Assembly: GCF_030272615.1 (NCBI RefSeq)
Contig: NC_081410.1
Location: 259,205,533 to 259,269,532, forward strand
Direction: 5' to 3'
DNA length: 64,000 bases
DNA from: Cryptomeria japonica
Taxonomy: Eukaryota; Streptophyta; Pinopsida; Cupressales; Cupressaceae
The notes beneath the pieces were generated by a model. It ran no database searches and had not been told where the DNA came from. It saw nothing but the letters and a program-made list of their open reading frames with translations. Both the position numbers and the translations under genes were made by a program. Positions 51,161-62,585 of this stretch are shown here, one piece after another (position 1 is the first letter of the stretch; the number at the start of each line of letters is the position of its first letter).

Positions 51161-52334
51161 CATGATGGGACAAGTAGATGAGAGCTGGATGAGGCATAGA
51201 ATATTAGGCCATATAAACTTTGATAACCTAGTTAAGGTAAGAAAGAAAGGCTATGTGAGACATATACCACCAATCATCAAACTAGCAAGAACATTTTGTG
51301 ATGAATGTCTAAGAGGTAAGAAAACTAAGGTAACCTTTAAGACTAAAGAACATAATACCTCAAGGCCCTTATAACTTGTGCATATAGATCTATGTGGTCC
51401 AACCAGAACAAGAGATTTAGCCAGTGAAAGATACTTCATGCTATTCATTGATGATTTTTCAAGAATGACATGGGTCACCTTTCTACATGACAAATCACAA
51501 GCATATGAGAGGTTTAAAATCTTTCAGAAGATGGTTGATAAGGAAAGTGGATGCAAGATGAAGTGTGTGAGATCTAACCGGGGTAGTGAGTTCACATCAA
51601 ATGAGTTTGTAGACTACTATGAGAGACATGGAATTAGAAGACAATATTCAGCCCCAAGAAAACCACAACAAATTAGTGTTACAGAAAGGAAAAACCAAAC
51701 TATCAAGGAGATGGCGAGAACTATGTTGAATGAAGCAAACATACCAGATATGTACTAGAAGGAAGCATTTCATATTGTTGTATATACACTAAACCAAATT
51801 CAGTTGAGAATAAATAGTAGAATGACACCTTATGAACTATGGTATGACCGGAAGCCATCAGTTAAATATTTCGAAGTTTTTGGAAGTAAATGCTTCATCA
51901 AGAGAGATGAAGATAGTTTAGGTGGTTTTGATTCTAGGAGTGATGAAGGTATTTTCTTGGGTTACTCAACTCACAACAAGGCCTACAAATTCTACAATAA
52001 AAGACTAAGAAGAGTCATTGAGAGTGTTCATGTAAGAGTTGATGAAGATTTGAATAAAGGAAGACAAACACAAGTAAATTGGTATGATGATTCATGTGAT
52101 GAAGATGAAGTGCAGTTAGAAAGTGAACTAAAAGAAGCACCCAACAAGACCCCTAACAGATATGTGAAGAAAAATCACCCAGAAGAGAAGATTATAGGTA
52201 ATAAAAATGATGGTGTACAGACCAGAAGAAGACTTTCCTGGAACAATGAGCAAATAAATTTCTGCCTCGTGACTGAAATGGAACCCAAGATATTCAACGA
52301 GGCCAACAAAAGTGACAAATGGATAGATGCAATA
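51161..52334 (+). pseudogene. Copia-2 integrase and linker
   Basis: HRILGHINFDNL and CDECLRGKK (zinc region), LVHIDLCGPTRTRDL (first Asp), MKCVRSNRGSEFTSNEFVDY, where the usual RTDxGGEF is SNRGSEF, so the second catalytic Asp is Asn, and SVTERKNQTI, with the catalytic Glu kept. TPYELWYDRKPSVKYFEVFG and EGIFLGYSTHNKAYKFYNKR end the core. It runs into FNEANKSDKWIDA, the start of RT, at the insertion. Stops at 51372 and 51756. Confidence 0.88.
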
Positions 52335-53464
52335 TGTTGGGGCTTCAAATTTCCAAATAATTTCAAGCACCCTACTATTAAAAATGGTGGTCACTTCATG
52401 TAAATGACACATAATGGATGATTAATGATTTGAAAAACTAGATTAAAGGAGGATATGAATAAATTAATTCCAATGGACCCCATGAAAGACTAGTGTTTTT
52501 GATTTGTAGAAAAGATGATATGAATAGAGAATTAAAATCAATGAAACATGAAAATATAAGAAATGCCCATTTTAGAAAATCAAGTTTCCAAGCTCCAGTA
52601 AAAATATTAGATCTGTTCAATGTGTTTTTGGTTGTATACCATACAAAAGACCGTAAGAAGGCTGAAACGCCTGTTATTTTGACCTGCATGAAAGAAGATG
52701 TCAACTTGGAATGAAATTGTATGCAAATATCAAATATCATGAAGACCCATTTTAAAAGCAGATGTTTCCTAACACCAAAAAAAATATCATATTCGTATCT
52801 AAATTTTAAGGTAGCCGACCAAACAAAAACCAAAAAGATAGCTTAAAGCAAGGTTATTGACTAAGTAGTTTGCATATTAATTTCAAAGAGTTTTGTTAAT
52901 TTTAATATAAAATGGTGAGTTTTTACCCCAAAAGAGGTATGGTGCCCATTCAACCACATATATAAGTGGTTAAAAAATGTAGATATGTTGATAAGATATT
53001 CTGTCCACAAAGTGTCATATATATCCCTGGATAGAGGCACTGGTCTATTATTGATTTTTCAAGGTGTTGATCTGTATGCATTCAAGGTCCTTGATAGGAA
53101 AACATTCTTCTAAAATCCTATATGAACTGGTTTATGCATATATATTTTAGGTCCTGAAAGCAATCTCATTTTCAATATACATTCACAATCATTTCTTTTC
53201 AAGGGCATTTATTTAAAGCACATAATAAAGCATAATCACAGACAACAATTTGCCAGTTTGTAATTTGCTAAAAGGCTTAAATCCACTTTAAATAATCTCT
53301 TTTGTGCTTAAGAGTGTGAGGTACACCTGCCTAGGTTTAGTGGATCCTAAAGTGTAGAGGGATTTAGTCTTTGACTATCCCTATTCGTTGGCCAAGGCTG
53401 ATTGGACTGCTTGAGGATTTAGAAAGTCTTTGGGTTTTCCAATCTGTGGTTTTGGGAACCAACA
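52335..53464 (+). mobile_element. LTR-like insertion in Copia-2 pol (probable solo LTR)
   Basis: 1,130 bases starting TGTTGGGGCTTC and ending GGGAACCAACA, so TGTTGG/CCAACA form inverted ends. Flanks are CAATA (52330-52334) and CAATG (53465-53469), a 5-base duplication with one change; removing it restores [20 protein letters not shown] in RT. No PBS, PPT or frame inside. A diverged ~181-base tandem pair lies at about 52495-52860. A solo LTR is the simplest reading; its family is not otherwise in the window. Confidence 0.8.
52495..52860 (+). repeat. Diverged ~181-bp tandem pair
   Basis: The text GTAGAAAAGATGATATGAAT... with CCCATTTTAGAAAATCAAG (from about 52506) recurs as CATGAAAGAAGATGTCAACT... 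with CCCATTTTAAAAGCAGATG (from about 52687). The two units are clearly related but differ at many positions. Confidence 0.65.
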
Positions 53465-54140
53465 CAATGGAAGAAGAGGTGCAACAAATTGAAAAGAACG
53501 AGACTTGGGAATTAGTTCCTAGACCAGCAGATAAAAATATCATTGGTACTAAATGGGTTTACCAAAACAAGATGAATGAAGAAGATAAGATTGTCAGGCA
53601 TAAAGCAAGGTTAGTGTGCAAAGGGTTTTCTCAAGTAGAAGGAATTGATTTTGAAGAAACATTTGCACCGGTTGCAAGACTTGAGGATATTAGAATGTTC
53701 TTAGCATTCTCTACCTTCAAAGGATACAAGGTATATCAAATGGATGTTAAGTATTCCTTCTTGAATGGTAATTTGGAATAAGAAGTCTACATAGAACAAC
53801 CAGAAGGTTTTTCGGTGCATGATGATGAAACTTTTGCATGCTGATTGAAGAAAGCATTGTATGGTTTAAAGAAGGATCCAAGAGCATGGTATTCAAGGTC
53901 AAATAAGTATCTTAAGGAACAAGGTTTTAGAAAGGGAAGTGCAGATAGTAATCTGTACATCAAGGCAGATGGAAATCACTTGATTATTGTTGTTGTATAT
54001 ATGGATGATATAATATTTGGAGGCAACAAGGATATCTTGTGTAAAGAGTTTGTTGATCAGATGAAATCAAAGTTTGAGATGTCAATGCTTGGAGAGTTGT
54101 CATATTTTCTTGGTTTGCATATTTCACAGCAAGATGAATG
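53465..54140 (+). pseudogene. Copia-2 reverse transcriptase
   Basis: [102 protein letters not shown] and the catalytic box YMDDIIFGG at about 54000 are all present and in the family order. Stops at 53779 and 53842 and TGA at 54139 interrupt it. The YMDD box is intact. Confidence 0.92.
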
Positions 54141-54960
54141 AATATTTATCTCTCAAATCAAGTATGTCGGAGATATGTTGAAGAATTTTTAGATGGAAGA
54201 CAACAAATCGATAAGTACCCCCATGGTGACCGGATGCAAGTTGAGAAAGGTTGATGAATCATCAGAAGTGGATTTGACCCTGTATAGATCCATGATTGGT
54301 AGTCTATTATACCTTGCCACCTCAAGACCGGATATAGTGCAGGTAGTATGTATGGTGGAAATATTTCAAGATGCACCTAAACAGTCACATGAGAATGCAA
54401 TTAGAATAATCTTCAGGTACCTACAAGGAACACTTAATTATGGATTATGGTATCCAAAGCAAGGATATTTCACTCTACAAGCCTACACTGATGCCTATTG
54501 GGTGGGCTGCAATGATGACTGAAAATGCACAAGTGGTGGAGCTTTTTTTTTAGGTAACCGGTTAGTTTCATAGCACATCAAGAAGAAAGATTCAGTCTCC
54601 TTATGTACTGCTAAGGCAAAATATATTGCTACTACTACATGTTGTTCTCAGGTGTTATGGATGAAGCAAACCCTCAAGGACATTTAGATAGAAATATCTG
54701 ACCCTATTTCAATCCGGTGTGATAACTCAAGTGCAATCAACATTTCAAAGAATCCGGTTATGCACTCAAGGACAAAGCACATTGCCATCAAATACCATTT
54801 TCTCAAGGAGAAGGTTGCAAGAAATAAGTAAAGGTAGAATATGTTCCTACAAGTGAACAAGTTGTTGATATCTTCACAAAAACTCTAAAGGTAAACACAT
54901 TTGAATATCTAAGACACAAGTTAGGATTTTTCTCACTTGCTCTATGCACTTAAATGTGTA
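54141..54960 (+). pseudogene. Copia-2 RNase H
   Basis: Connection region STPMVTGCKLRKVDESSEVD and YRSMIGSLLYLATSRPDI, then RNase H: YTDAYWVGCNDD (usual YTDADWAG; one Asp is Tyr), KCTSGGAFFLGNRLVS, SLCTAKAKYIATTTCCSQVL (usual STAEAEY; Glu residues changed to Lys) and IRCDNSSAINISKNPVMHSR (Asp kept). With Asp and Glu changed, the enzyme is dead. It ends near a TAA at about 54951. Confidence 0.88.
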
Positions 54961-55400
54961 TGGAGATCTCTATTTTAGGGGGAGTTCATAGCCATACATT
55001 TTTTACTCTTGGATCATATGATGGACACAAGGGGAGATCAGATTTTTGTGTGGTAGTACCAGCTGGTTTGAAGCTTTTGGAAGTTGTCTATTCAATTTGT
55101 TTATCTACCAAAGTCGCCATCAGCTTGATCGGGAGAGAAACTTCACAAGGGGAGAACTTGATCATCAATCCTCGTTTGTGAGTTTTATAGTTGTCTATTC
55201 AATTTGTCTATCTACAAAAGTTGCAATTGGCCTGTCTGGCAAATAGGTAGAGTGGTCTAGCCTATCGGTAATTGGTTTCTAGGCCCTTTTTGATTATTGT
55301 CAAAGGGAGAGAAAGAACGTAGTGTGGTGAAAGTACAATTAGAGATAGAGCCCATATTGTGAATAAAATGTGTGTTGACATCAATACCAAAGGGGGAGAT
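54961..55400 (+). other. Copia-2 3' UTR and PPT
   Basis: TTAGGGGGAG at about 54975, a repeated phrase TTGTCTATTCAATTTGT at 55083 and 55191, and the PPT AAAGGGGGAGA at 55389-55399 one base before the LTR. The GTTGACATCAATACCAAAGG lead-in is like that of TR-A. Confidence 0.85.
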
Positions 55401-56872
55401 TGTTGGCATTGTATTGTCATTGATGTCAACTGATATGCAAGATGTTGTTACCGGCATTGGATATTGTTAGCATGTTAATGTCAATTAGTATGGGATGTCA
55501 TCTAGTAAGCAAGCAAACCCGGTAAGTGCAATTCATGATAGCATGTCCTAACGAACAGAATGGAGAAGTGCACGATATGAAGGTTAACTGATTAGTGTAT
55601 ACCGATAGCATGTTTGGTCGGTGACTAAGTTTGAACTAACATAATCAAGTGAGATAGATGCTGACAGAGATGTCACATGGACTCTAGGTGGCGAACATGT
55701 AGTGGTAGGTGAATGGTGCATCAACAAGGTAGTTGCCGACTAGGTCGGTATTAAATGTCGACTACAAAATTACGGATCAGTTGCAGAGGATTGTAGCTCA
55801 AAGAACATATAAAGGCAGAGATTTTATTCTTTAATATTATTATCAAATTAGGACATATGACCATCTTGTTGATCTGGGGAAGGAAACAATTAGATCATTT
55901 ATTATGATCGACAAAATCAAGACCGATGCATAGAGTTCAGTTTGATAAATATAGTAAACATTTATAGGATGAATAAAAAGGACAGAGATTTTTGTTGAAC
56001 TATTGCAGATTATCAATTCAATAAGATGAGATCTGATTTGATACCGATCGAGGTTGGTGAAGAAAACCCTAAGCGCATGAAGTTTGAGTTTTTGTTTTGG
56101 TGAGAAATCATGTGTATAAATATTCAGATCTAAGACATTAAGTTTGGTGAAAAAAGAGAGAGGATGCTGGATGAGAAAGTGTGATTTTGCTAGGTTGGTC
56201 AGTTTGAGTGTAGATAGAAAATATTGAAGTGTCTGAATTTTAGTCGAAGAATTGGTAAGAAGGGTTTAACCGGCAAGGTTTAAGGTAACCGGTAGATAGT
56301 TATAGAGTGTAATAGTTCATCTAGCCGGTAGTGTCTGAACCAGTAAGATAGTAGACCGAGTGTGAGAGGAGATCTGGCAAGGCATAAACTAAGTTAAAAA
56401 TATTTAGATAGAGTGAACAAAGAACCGGTAGAGAAGAGAAGTAGTGTAATAGAAAAGAGTTCAATCGATAGAGTGAATAGTTTCCAGGTGTTACAAAACT
56501 CATTTGTAACCAAGTGTTTATCATTGTATTGATTTTATATCTCATTTTATTTCATTGAGTGGGTGCTTAGTGCAAGGGTTGGTGCTCCTTTGGGTAGGTG
56601 CCCATAAATTTCTAGGGGTTAGTGCCCTAAACTTTGTAAAACCTATTATTTCATTGTGAGGCTAGATTGGAGCAGTAGATATCCAACAACATTTCTCACC
56701 TATTTTTTTCCCACATTGGGTTTTCCTCGTATATCTGATGTTATGTGATGTGCTATTGTGTGTGGTTACTTGTTAGTGTTTTCATTATCCTATCAGTTGC
56801 ACACATTGTTTGAAATTGTTTATAATCACTAATTCACCCCCCCCCCCTCTCAGTGATATCTTGCGTTCTACA
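55401..56872 (+). repeat. Copia-2 3' LTR
   Basis: Starts TGTTGGCATTGTATTG. Contains AACCGG words, a hairpin near 56696-56730 and a C tract at 56837-56847. The end is set at TTCTACA (56872) by TG...CA; no target duplication can be checked because the 5' end is lost. Confidence 0.8.
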
Positions 56873-57300
56873 AGATCATAAGTCAGATCACCATCCTGCT
56901 ATCCTACAACAACCTTTGTTGGCCTTACAAAATCCTACAGGGTAGTGGGGTCCTTTATAGCTGAGAGAAAATCATCATCGGTCAGTAAGAGGAAATAAAT
57001 GGGAACCAACCCACGGACGACAGTGAACCCTCCAGCCGGTAGAACTTAAGTAAGTTGACTGCCCAAGCCGGTCAACTCGAAAATAGAATTTTGGAGCCTG
57101 AATAGATGGAAAGACTCTAAACCACTTGCTGCCAACAAAAATTGTGCATAACAAACAGGTTATGTAGAAAATCCTTTCTCAAATTGGATCTACAACCTTG
57201 TGGACAAAAAAGGATCAACAAAAACCTCCTCCAAAGATGTAGGAGTAGTGAAGAGAATATAGGGAGTAAGAGGATAGCTAATGGTTTTCCTCCTCTTGAC
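56873..57300 (+). other. Unassigned DNA between Copia-2 and Tat-2
   Basis: Richer in G/C than its surroundings, with AGCCGGTAGAAC and AGCCGGTCAACTC words. It could be the end of the Tat-2 LTR (the solo LTR length would reach about 56860) or older flank. No frame or repeat unit recognised. Confidence 0.35.
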
Positions 57301-57636
57301 TAGGAATAGAAGTTGGAGATTAAATGCAACTAATTTAAATATTAAGAAAAATTAATTTATTTAACCACATAGAAATGAGTTGGCAAGATAAGATGATGTG
57401 GAGAGAGCATGATGTGGAAAAGATTTAATTAAATAACTAAGAATTATTTAATCAAAGATGACTTTAGAAGGATTACAAAGATAATTAATTAAATAACAAA
57501 TATTTAATCAATAGAAGAATAAGACTTAATGAATTAAATAAATAAACTGTTAATTTATTTATTTAATAGAAGAATAATCATTAAGTAAATAATAAATGTT
57601 TATTTAATTAGTTATGGACATTTTTAGGTGTATACA
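57301..57636 (-). repeat. Tat-2 3' LTR (start part)
   Basis: Minus strand from TGTATACACCTAAAAATG at 57636, followed by ATTAAATAAA palindromes as in Tat-1 and the solo LTR. The end is not found; the AT-palindromic part stops near 57300. Confidence 0.75.
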
Positions 57637-57651
57637 TTTTGTCCCTCTTTG
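57637..57651 (-). other. Polypurine tract of Tat-2
   Basis: CAAAGAGGGACAAAA on the minus strand, directly before the LTR start at 57636. Confidence 0.85.
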
Positions 57652-58218
57652 AGACAATGTTGGAACACCGTTGTTTCAAACAAAAATTAAAAATTAAATC
57701 AAGTCTCTATGTTGCCCCTGACGTTGATAAAATGTTGATGACATGCCCCCTCTAGATGTTGATCAGCAAAATTTTTTGAATTTTTTTAATAATTGATCAA
57801 TCTCATGAAAAATTATAAAAATTTGTGAATAAATGTGTGAGAAATTGATTTTTTGAAATAAAAATGCCCCAAACATTAGACAATTAAAACATCTCCAATT
57901 AAGTCACACATAGACTATATATAGCAAGGGTTGGGCCCCATTTCCAAATCATTTGCACACTTGGAGCTTGGAGAGTGAAGAGAGGAGATCCCACTTGGAG
58001 AGATTTGAGTGCTGCTAGATGTGATGATGGTGATTCCCTACCACAAACACTGGTTTGAGTGAGTTTAGAGATTCCAGAGGCCAACAGAGTATGGTGCCCC
58101 AATAGATGTCCATAATCTTGCCTTGTACAAAAAAAATTATGCATTGATATGTGCTAGTTAGGTCATGTGATTTTTCCATTTTTTTAATGTGTTTTTGCAC
58201 ATTCATTATTAGTTTTAT
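57652..58218 (+). other. Tat-2 region between PPT and box array
   Basis: Counterpart of 43908-44413 in Tat-1. Contains GCCCCCTCTAGATGTTGATC near 57744 (the CGAGGGGGCAC of Tat-1 reversed). AT-rich, no conserved frame. Confidence 0.5.
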
Positions 58219-58542
58219 ATGCACATTCAATAGATAATGAAGTGCTTTTATTTTTTCTCATGCTTTTGTTAAATGTTTTGGTGCATATGTTATATTTTGT
58301 ATTTCTTTTGTTTGGTTTAGCGCATTTGAGAAATTTGTTAGCGTATTTACAATGATTTTTAGTGCATATAATTTTCTAACACATTCATGCAAAGTTTTCA
58401 TGCTTTCAAGATTTGATTTAGCGTATTTGATATTTATAACACATATGATAGATTATTTAGCCCTTGCATGTATTTCTTTAGTGCATATGTGGTTTTTAGC
58501 GCAAATAATATTTTTGATAGCATATGAAAAATATCTTAGCAC
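58219..58542 (+). repeat. Phased TAGCGC-box array, Tat-2
   Basis: Boxes TAGCGC/TAGTGC/TAACAC start at 58219, 58240, 58258, 58279, (58297), 58318, 58339, 58360, 58377, 58398, 58419, 58437, 58458, 58479, 58497, 58518 and 58537. Spacing is again 21, 21, 18 with 17 or 19 as variants. In element sense this is the same orientation as the Tat-1 3' array. The period is kept although individual boxes have drifted. Confidence 0.9.
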
Positions 58543-58799
58543 TCTTGTTGTCTGAAGTCAATATTTGATGTAGATAGATGATTTTTTGAATTTTTTGATA
58601 AAGGATGACCATGATGAATGGTTGTGATTTGATAGGAGCTCAAAGAGACTGAACTAGTCTTCAAAGAGTTGATAGGTTAGGCATCTATGTGCCAGTGATT
58701 GATAGTTATGATAGATTGATTGATGATTGAGTTAAACAACAATATTTGATTATTCGGGAGGTTGTAGATGTCCTACAGTATTGAGAGAGGTTTCCCACT

Positions 58800-60924
58800 A
58801 TGAGACACTTAATTTGTGACTTAGATGTGTCATCTATTAAACATATAGATGCATGTGGGTTGAGGCACCTCCTATACATGTCTGAGATCAAGATGAATAG
58901 GGGATTACTGATAGAACTCACAGAGAGGTGGCATAGAAACCACAACTCTTTCCACCTCCCGAATGGAGATATTAGTGTGACACTGGAGGATGTGTATAGT
59001 ATTTTGCACATCCCGATTATTGGTAAGCTTGTACAGTATGATCACCATGAGATGGGTGGTACAACAACATTGCAAAGAGTTTTTGGAGATAATCATATTG
59101 ATGGATTGGAGGTTCGGTGGTAGGATATGTTGATTTATTATGAGCCTCTACCCTATATAATGGCTGGATTGATTGGAGGATTTATTTTTCCTACTAGGAG
59201 ATCACATGGGCAATCAGTTGGTTGGGGTTGCATTTTAGAGAGGATGGTGCAGCACATGATATGATATGCCTAGAGAGTGTATTCTTGCACATCTATATCA
59301 TGATCTACACCAGGTGTTTTATGACAGGGCAATGAGTTTATCGACTGGGGTGATGTTGTTATAGATATGGTGTTGGGAACATATTATTACATAGTCTATT
59401 CATGATCAAGTAAGGGGTGATGGTCAACCCTACATTTATGCATACATCAATGTTGTCACCCATCCTAAGCTAGGTAAAATAGAGTATTGGTTATATGTGT
59501 TGGATACCATGGATATTGTGACATGGAGGCCATATGTTTCCTATGAGCCTTAGATGGATGATGTTAGGGTATTACCAGTGTTCTTTCATAGTTGGTATTT
59601 GATTGAGAGGACCCCATATGTGATTGAGCAAAAATTGATCAGTCGAGTACACAGATAGATTGGTTAGATTTAGGGGATGTCGCAGGGTGTAGCCTTATAT
59701 CCTCAGAAATACAAGGATAGGGCAGAGTGGGGCCCCTCCATTTATTTTGATATTGTTTAAGTTGACTTCATTTCTATGCCACATCTTGCATATGATTTAC
59801 AAACACATCTACTAGATGCAAGCATGATAGAGGATTATGCTCAATATTTTGTAGAGCATCCATTCCCCTGATTGACAAATCCTGTTGAGCCCCCATCTAG
59901 TTTAGGTAATGATGATGATGATGAGGAGGAGGAGGAGCCACAATAGAGGAGGAGGTAGAGACAGATTGATCAAGGTGGTGATGGAGAGGGTGGGGATGAT
60001 GGTAGAGGGAGGAGAGGAGGGGGAGGTAGGGGTAGAGTATGGGTTTGTGGGGAACCTTTTGGAGTTGGGGTGAGAGGACCTCCAGCTATTAGTGATGGGT
60101 GGTCGAGATGGAGGCAGAGATGTAAGAGGGAGAGATGGGGGGAGAGATGGTGGTCAAGGATGATGCAGGGCTACATGAAGAGATGGAGGTAGGGATGGTG
60201 GTTGAGGAGGAGACAGAGTTTTAGGTTGAGGTGGAGAGGGCAGAGGTGGTCCCTTGTGGATTAGACACAATATTGGTGGTGTTGGGGGCTATGGAGGTCA
60301 TGTAAAAAAAGATTATTTTGAGGATGATGTGCCACTCATCAGGCATAGGGTGGTGAGGGTACATTAGGTTGATGTCCCAACATAGGTACAATAGCCAACA
60401 CAGTAGGTAGCAGGGGGATAGGATTCATAGATTCAGTAACCCCAAGATGATATTGCTACTTTGAGGGCCCAAATTACATAGCTATAGGCACATGTATAAT
60501 AGATGCATACACATATTTAAGCCTTGACACTAGAGAGAGATACCGCTATTGAGCAAGTTAGGTCCATCACCATAGAGTGAGATACTACCATTGAGAAATA
60601 TGGGCAAGTTGAGGGTATGTTGGAGTGTGTTGAGAAGGTTGGGATGCAAGGGGCTCATTGTGACACCATTAGGGAGGTTTTGTGTGTGAGTAAGGAGATA
60701 GCACAGTGGCATGGGTTATATGAGAGTGTTTTTCTCCCAAGATAGAAGGCAGGCAATTATGTGTCTACTTCACAACGACCATCTAGATGGGCACATATAG
60801 AGAGTAGTGGTATCATGGGGCCACCTTGCAAAGATTTGATCTAGGAGCAGGACCATCTAGTGGGGCAGGTACACATCATCAAAGACCACCAACCTCTAGA
60901 GGGAGTGCTACTTGATGTTGATTG
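58800..60924 (+). pseudogene. Tat-2 antisense plant mobile domain (PMD) frame
   Basis: Opens at 58800: MRHLICDLDVSSIKHIDACG, HLLYMSEIKMNRGLLIELTE, RWHRNHNSFHLPNGDISVTL, EDVYSILHIPIIG. This is the start of the PMD fold, well preserved for 107 codons to a TAG at 59121. Then comes MLIYYEPLPYIMAGLIGGFI and decayed text through 59880, an Asp/Glu run (DDDDEEEEP) near 59911, and a Gly/Arg-rich tail (about 59960-60300). The end near 60924 is set by the Tat-1 comparison. The frame runs opposite to the element. PMD proteins in plants are linked to transposon silencing, and transposon copies may act as decoys or regulators; that role is speculation here. Confidence 0.78.
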
Positions 60925-62585
60925 AGACTTGATTTCATGTTTTGGTTGTATCATATGGGATTGTATATTTTTTTGATGACTTATATATCATTGTATACTT
61001 GGAAATTTTATGATTTTATGATGATATGCAGACAACCATTGATGGACTCTCTATATGGTTTTATTTGATTTTCAAGCGTGCTATTATGACAATCTTATGA
61101 TGATTATACTTATGATCTACATGATGATGATACTTACATGCATTTCCTAGATTGATTTATATCATGATTTTATATACATTGATCTATGAGATGATGATGT
61201 TCTGATTCTTTACATGTTTACTATGGTAATAATGGTTCCTGCATGTATAGCTATGATGATCTTATATGTATGGTGCTTATGATCTATATGATGATGGTAA
61301 TGATATTTTATTAGAACTAATAAAATGTATATAATGATTTCTATATATGAAATGATGTTATGTTGATAAAAATGTTATGGAATAATGGTATATACATATG
61401 TTAGATGAGATGACTTTATGATGAAATTAACTTTTAATGATGTATGAAATGTTGTATTATGAAAATTTTATGATGATGTACTATATGCAATCCTATTGTG
61501 AATTTATGAATATGATGATGAATGATATGAACAATAGATAATGATAAATAAACCTAAATGATCTTAAATGATAAATGCAATGAACTCTAAATAGTAATTA
61601 TAAGATGATAAAAAGATCTAAAAATGAATGAAACTAAATAGATCCCAAATCTATGAGATTAATGCAAAAAAAATTTCTTTGTCCAAGTATACTCAATCAT
61701 GATTTTGACAACCATTGACCCTAATCAATGATAAAATGATAACCTAATGAATGGATGATAAAAATGTTTATAATGGAATGAAATGAAAACCTTATCTAAA
61801 TGATTTTGTCATATTTTTATCATATTGTTGTAGTGCTTCATTTCATCATTGAGCTTTTAAAATGTTGTAAGAAAATACAAGCACCAAGGTATAATTACAC
61901 CAGGATGACCTAAGTATTTCTTACATGGATTTTGATTTAGCAAGTTAATACAAGCATCGAGGTATAATGAGACCAATATGACCTGAGTATCCCTTGCATC
62001 AATGGACAAGGAGTATCCCCTTTATTTCATAGCTCGAAAGATCCTCGATGATATTTTGCCAATCATGTTCTTAGAGGAGTATACACATTATTGAAGAATA
62101 ATCCAAAATAAGAAAACAAAGAAAATAACCATGATCTATCATATCTCCTCTAGTCTTAGACATCCTTGAGTAGCATAGGAAACATGATTAACAAAAGTCA
62201 AGATACAAACATTGAGCCTTCCATGTCATAGATATGTTTTCTTATCAAAATAGATATGATTATCCCATTCAATGCTTTTTTGATATATATTGTCATTGTT
62301 TTGTTAGATCCTAGAAGTTGATGTCTCATATTTCTCTTACATTTATCATCCAATGGTCCATGTCTTGATTTTGTATAAATTATGTTGTTATATTGCTTGT
62401 CATTTGTGTATCAAAATCAAAATTGTTACCCTCTGAAGTGTGACATTCAAGGATCCTACACTGTAACTAGGTCGAGGATTTGTCCCTAGAATAGGAATGA
62501 ACCACCTTATTATGAATGAATCAATTATGAAAAATAATGGATGACAATTTATTATGAAAGAAAAAGGATAGGTTTATGGAAGCAT
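60925..62585 (+). other. Tat-2 AT-rich 3' region (non-coding)
   Basis: Counterpart of 32300-33690 in Tat-1, reversed. Rich in ATGATGAT / TTATGATGAT words to about 61520. The blocks AAGTATTTCTTACATGGATT (61911) and AATACAAGCACCAAGG (61876) match the Tat-1 copies near 32750. CCTAGAATAGGAATGAACC lies near 62485. No frame on either strand. Confidence 0.65.

Larger units (their letters stand above)
50281..56872 (+). mobile_element. Copia-2: Ty1/copia element, 5' truncated
   Basis: Begins within gag near 50280-50340; no 5' LTR or PBS. It holds gag knuckles, protease, integrase, RT, RNase H, PPT and a 3' LTR (55401-56872). A 1,130-base insertion at 52335-53464 separates integrase from RT. Stops are scattered. 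It is a different family from Copia-1, with a multi-knuckle Gag like TR-A and TR-B. Confidence 0.85.
57301..62585 (-). mobile_element. Tat-2: 3' part of a minus-strand Tat-like element
   Basis: On the minus strand, from right to left: AT-rich 3' region, antisense PMD frame (plus strand 58800-60924), box array, PPT and 3' LTR start at 57636. Each part has a reversed counterpart in Tat-1 (32500-34202 and 41617-44800). TR-C is inserted at 62586, so gag and pol are not seen. The two Tat copies lie in opposite orientation about 13 kb apart. Confidence 0.82.

Noticed and set aside
51006-51197. tRNA or other small RNA genes
   Set aside because: I looked for tRNA-like A and B boxes near the PBS sites and in unassigned stretches and saw none that fold convincingly; the PBS words alone are not tRNA genes.
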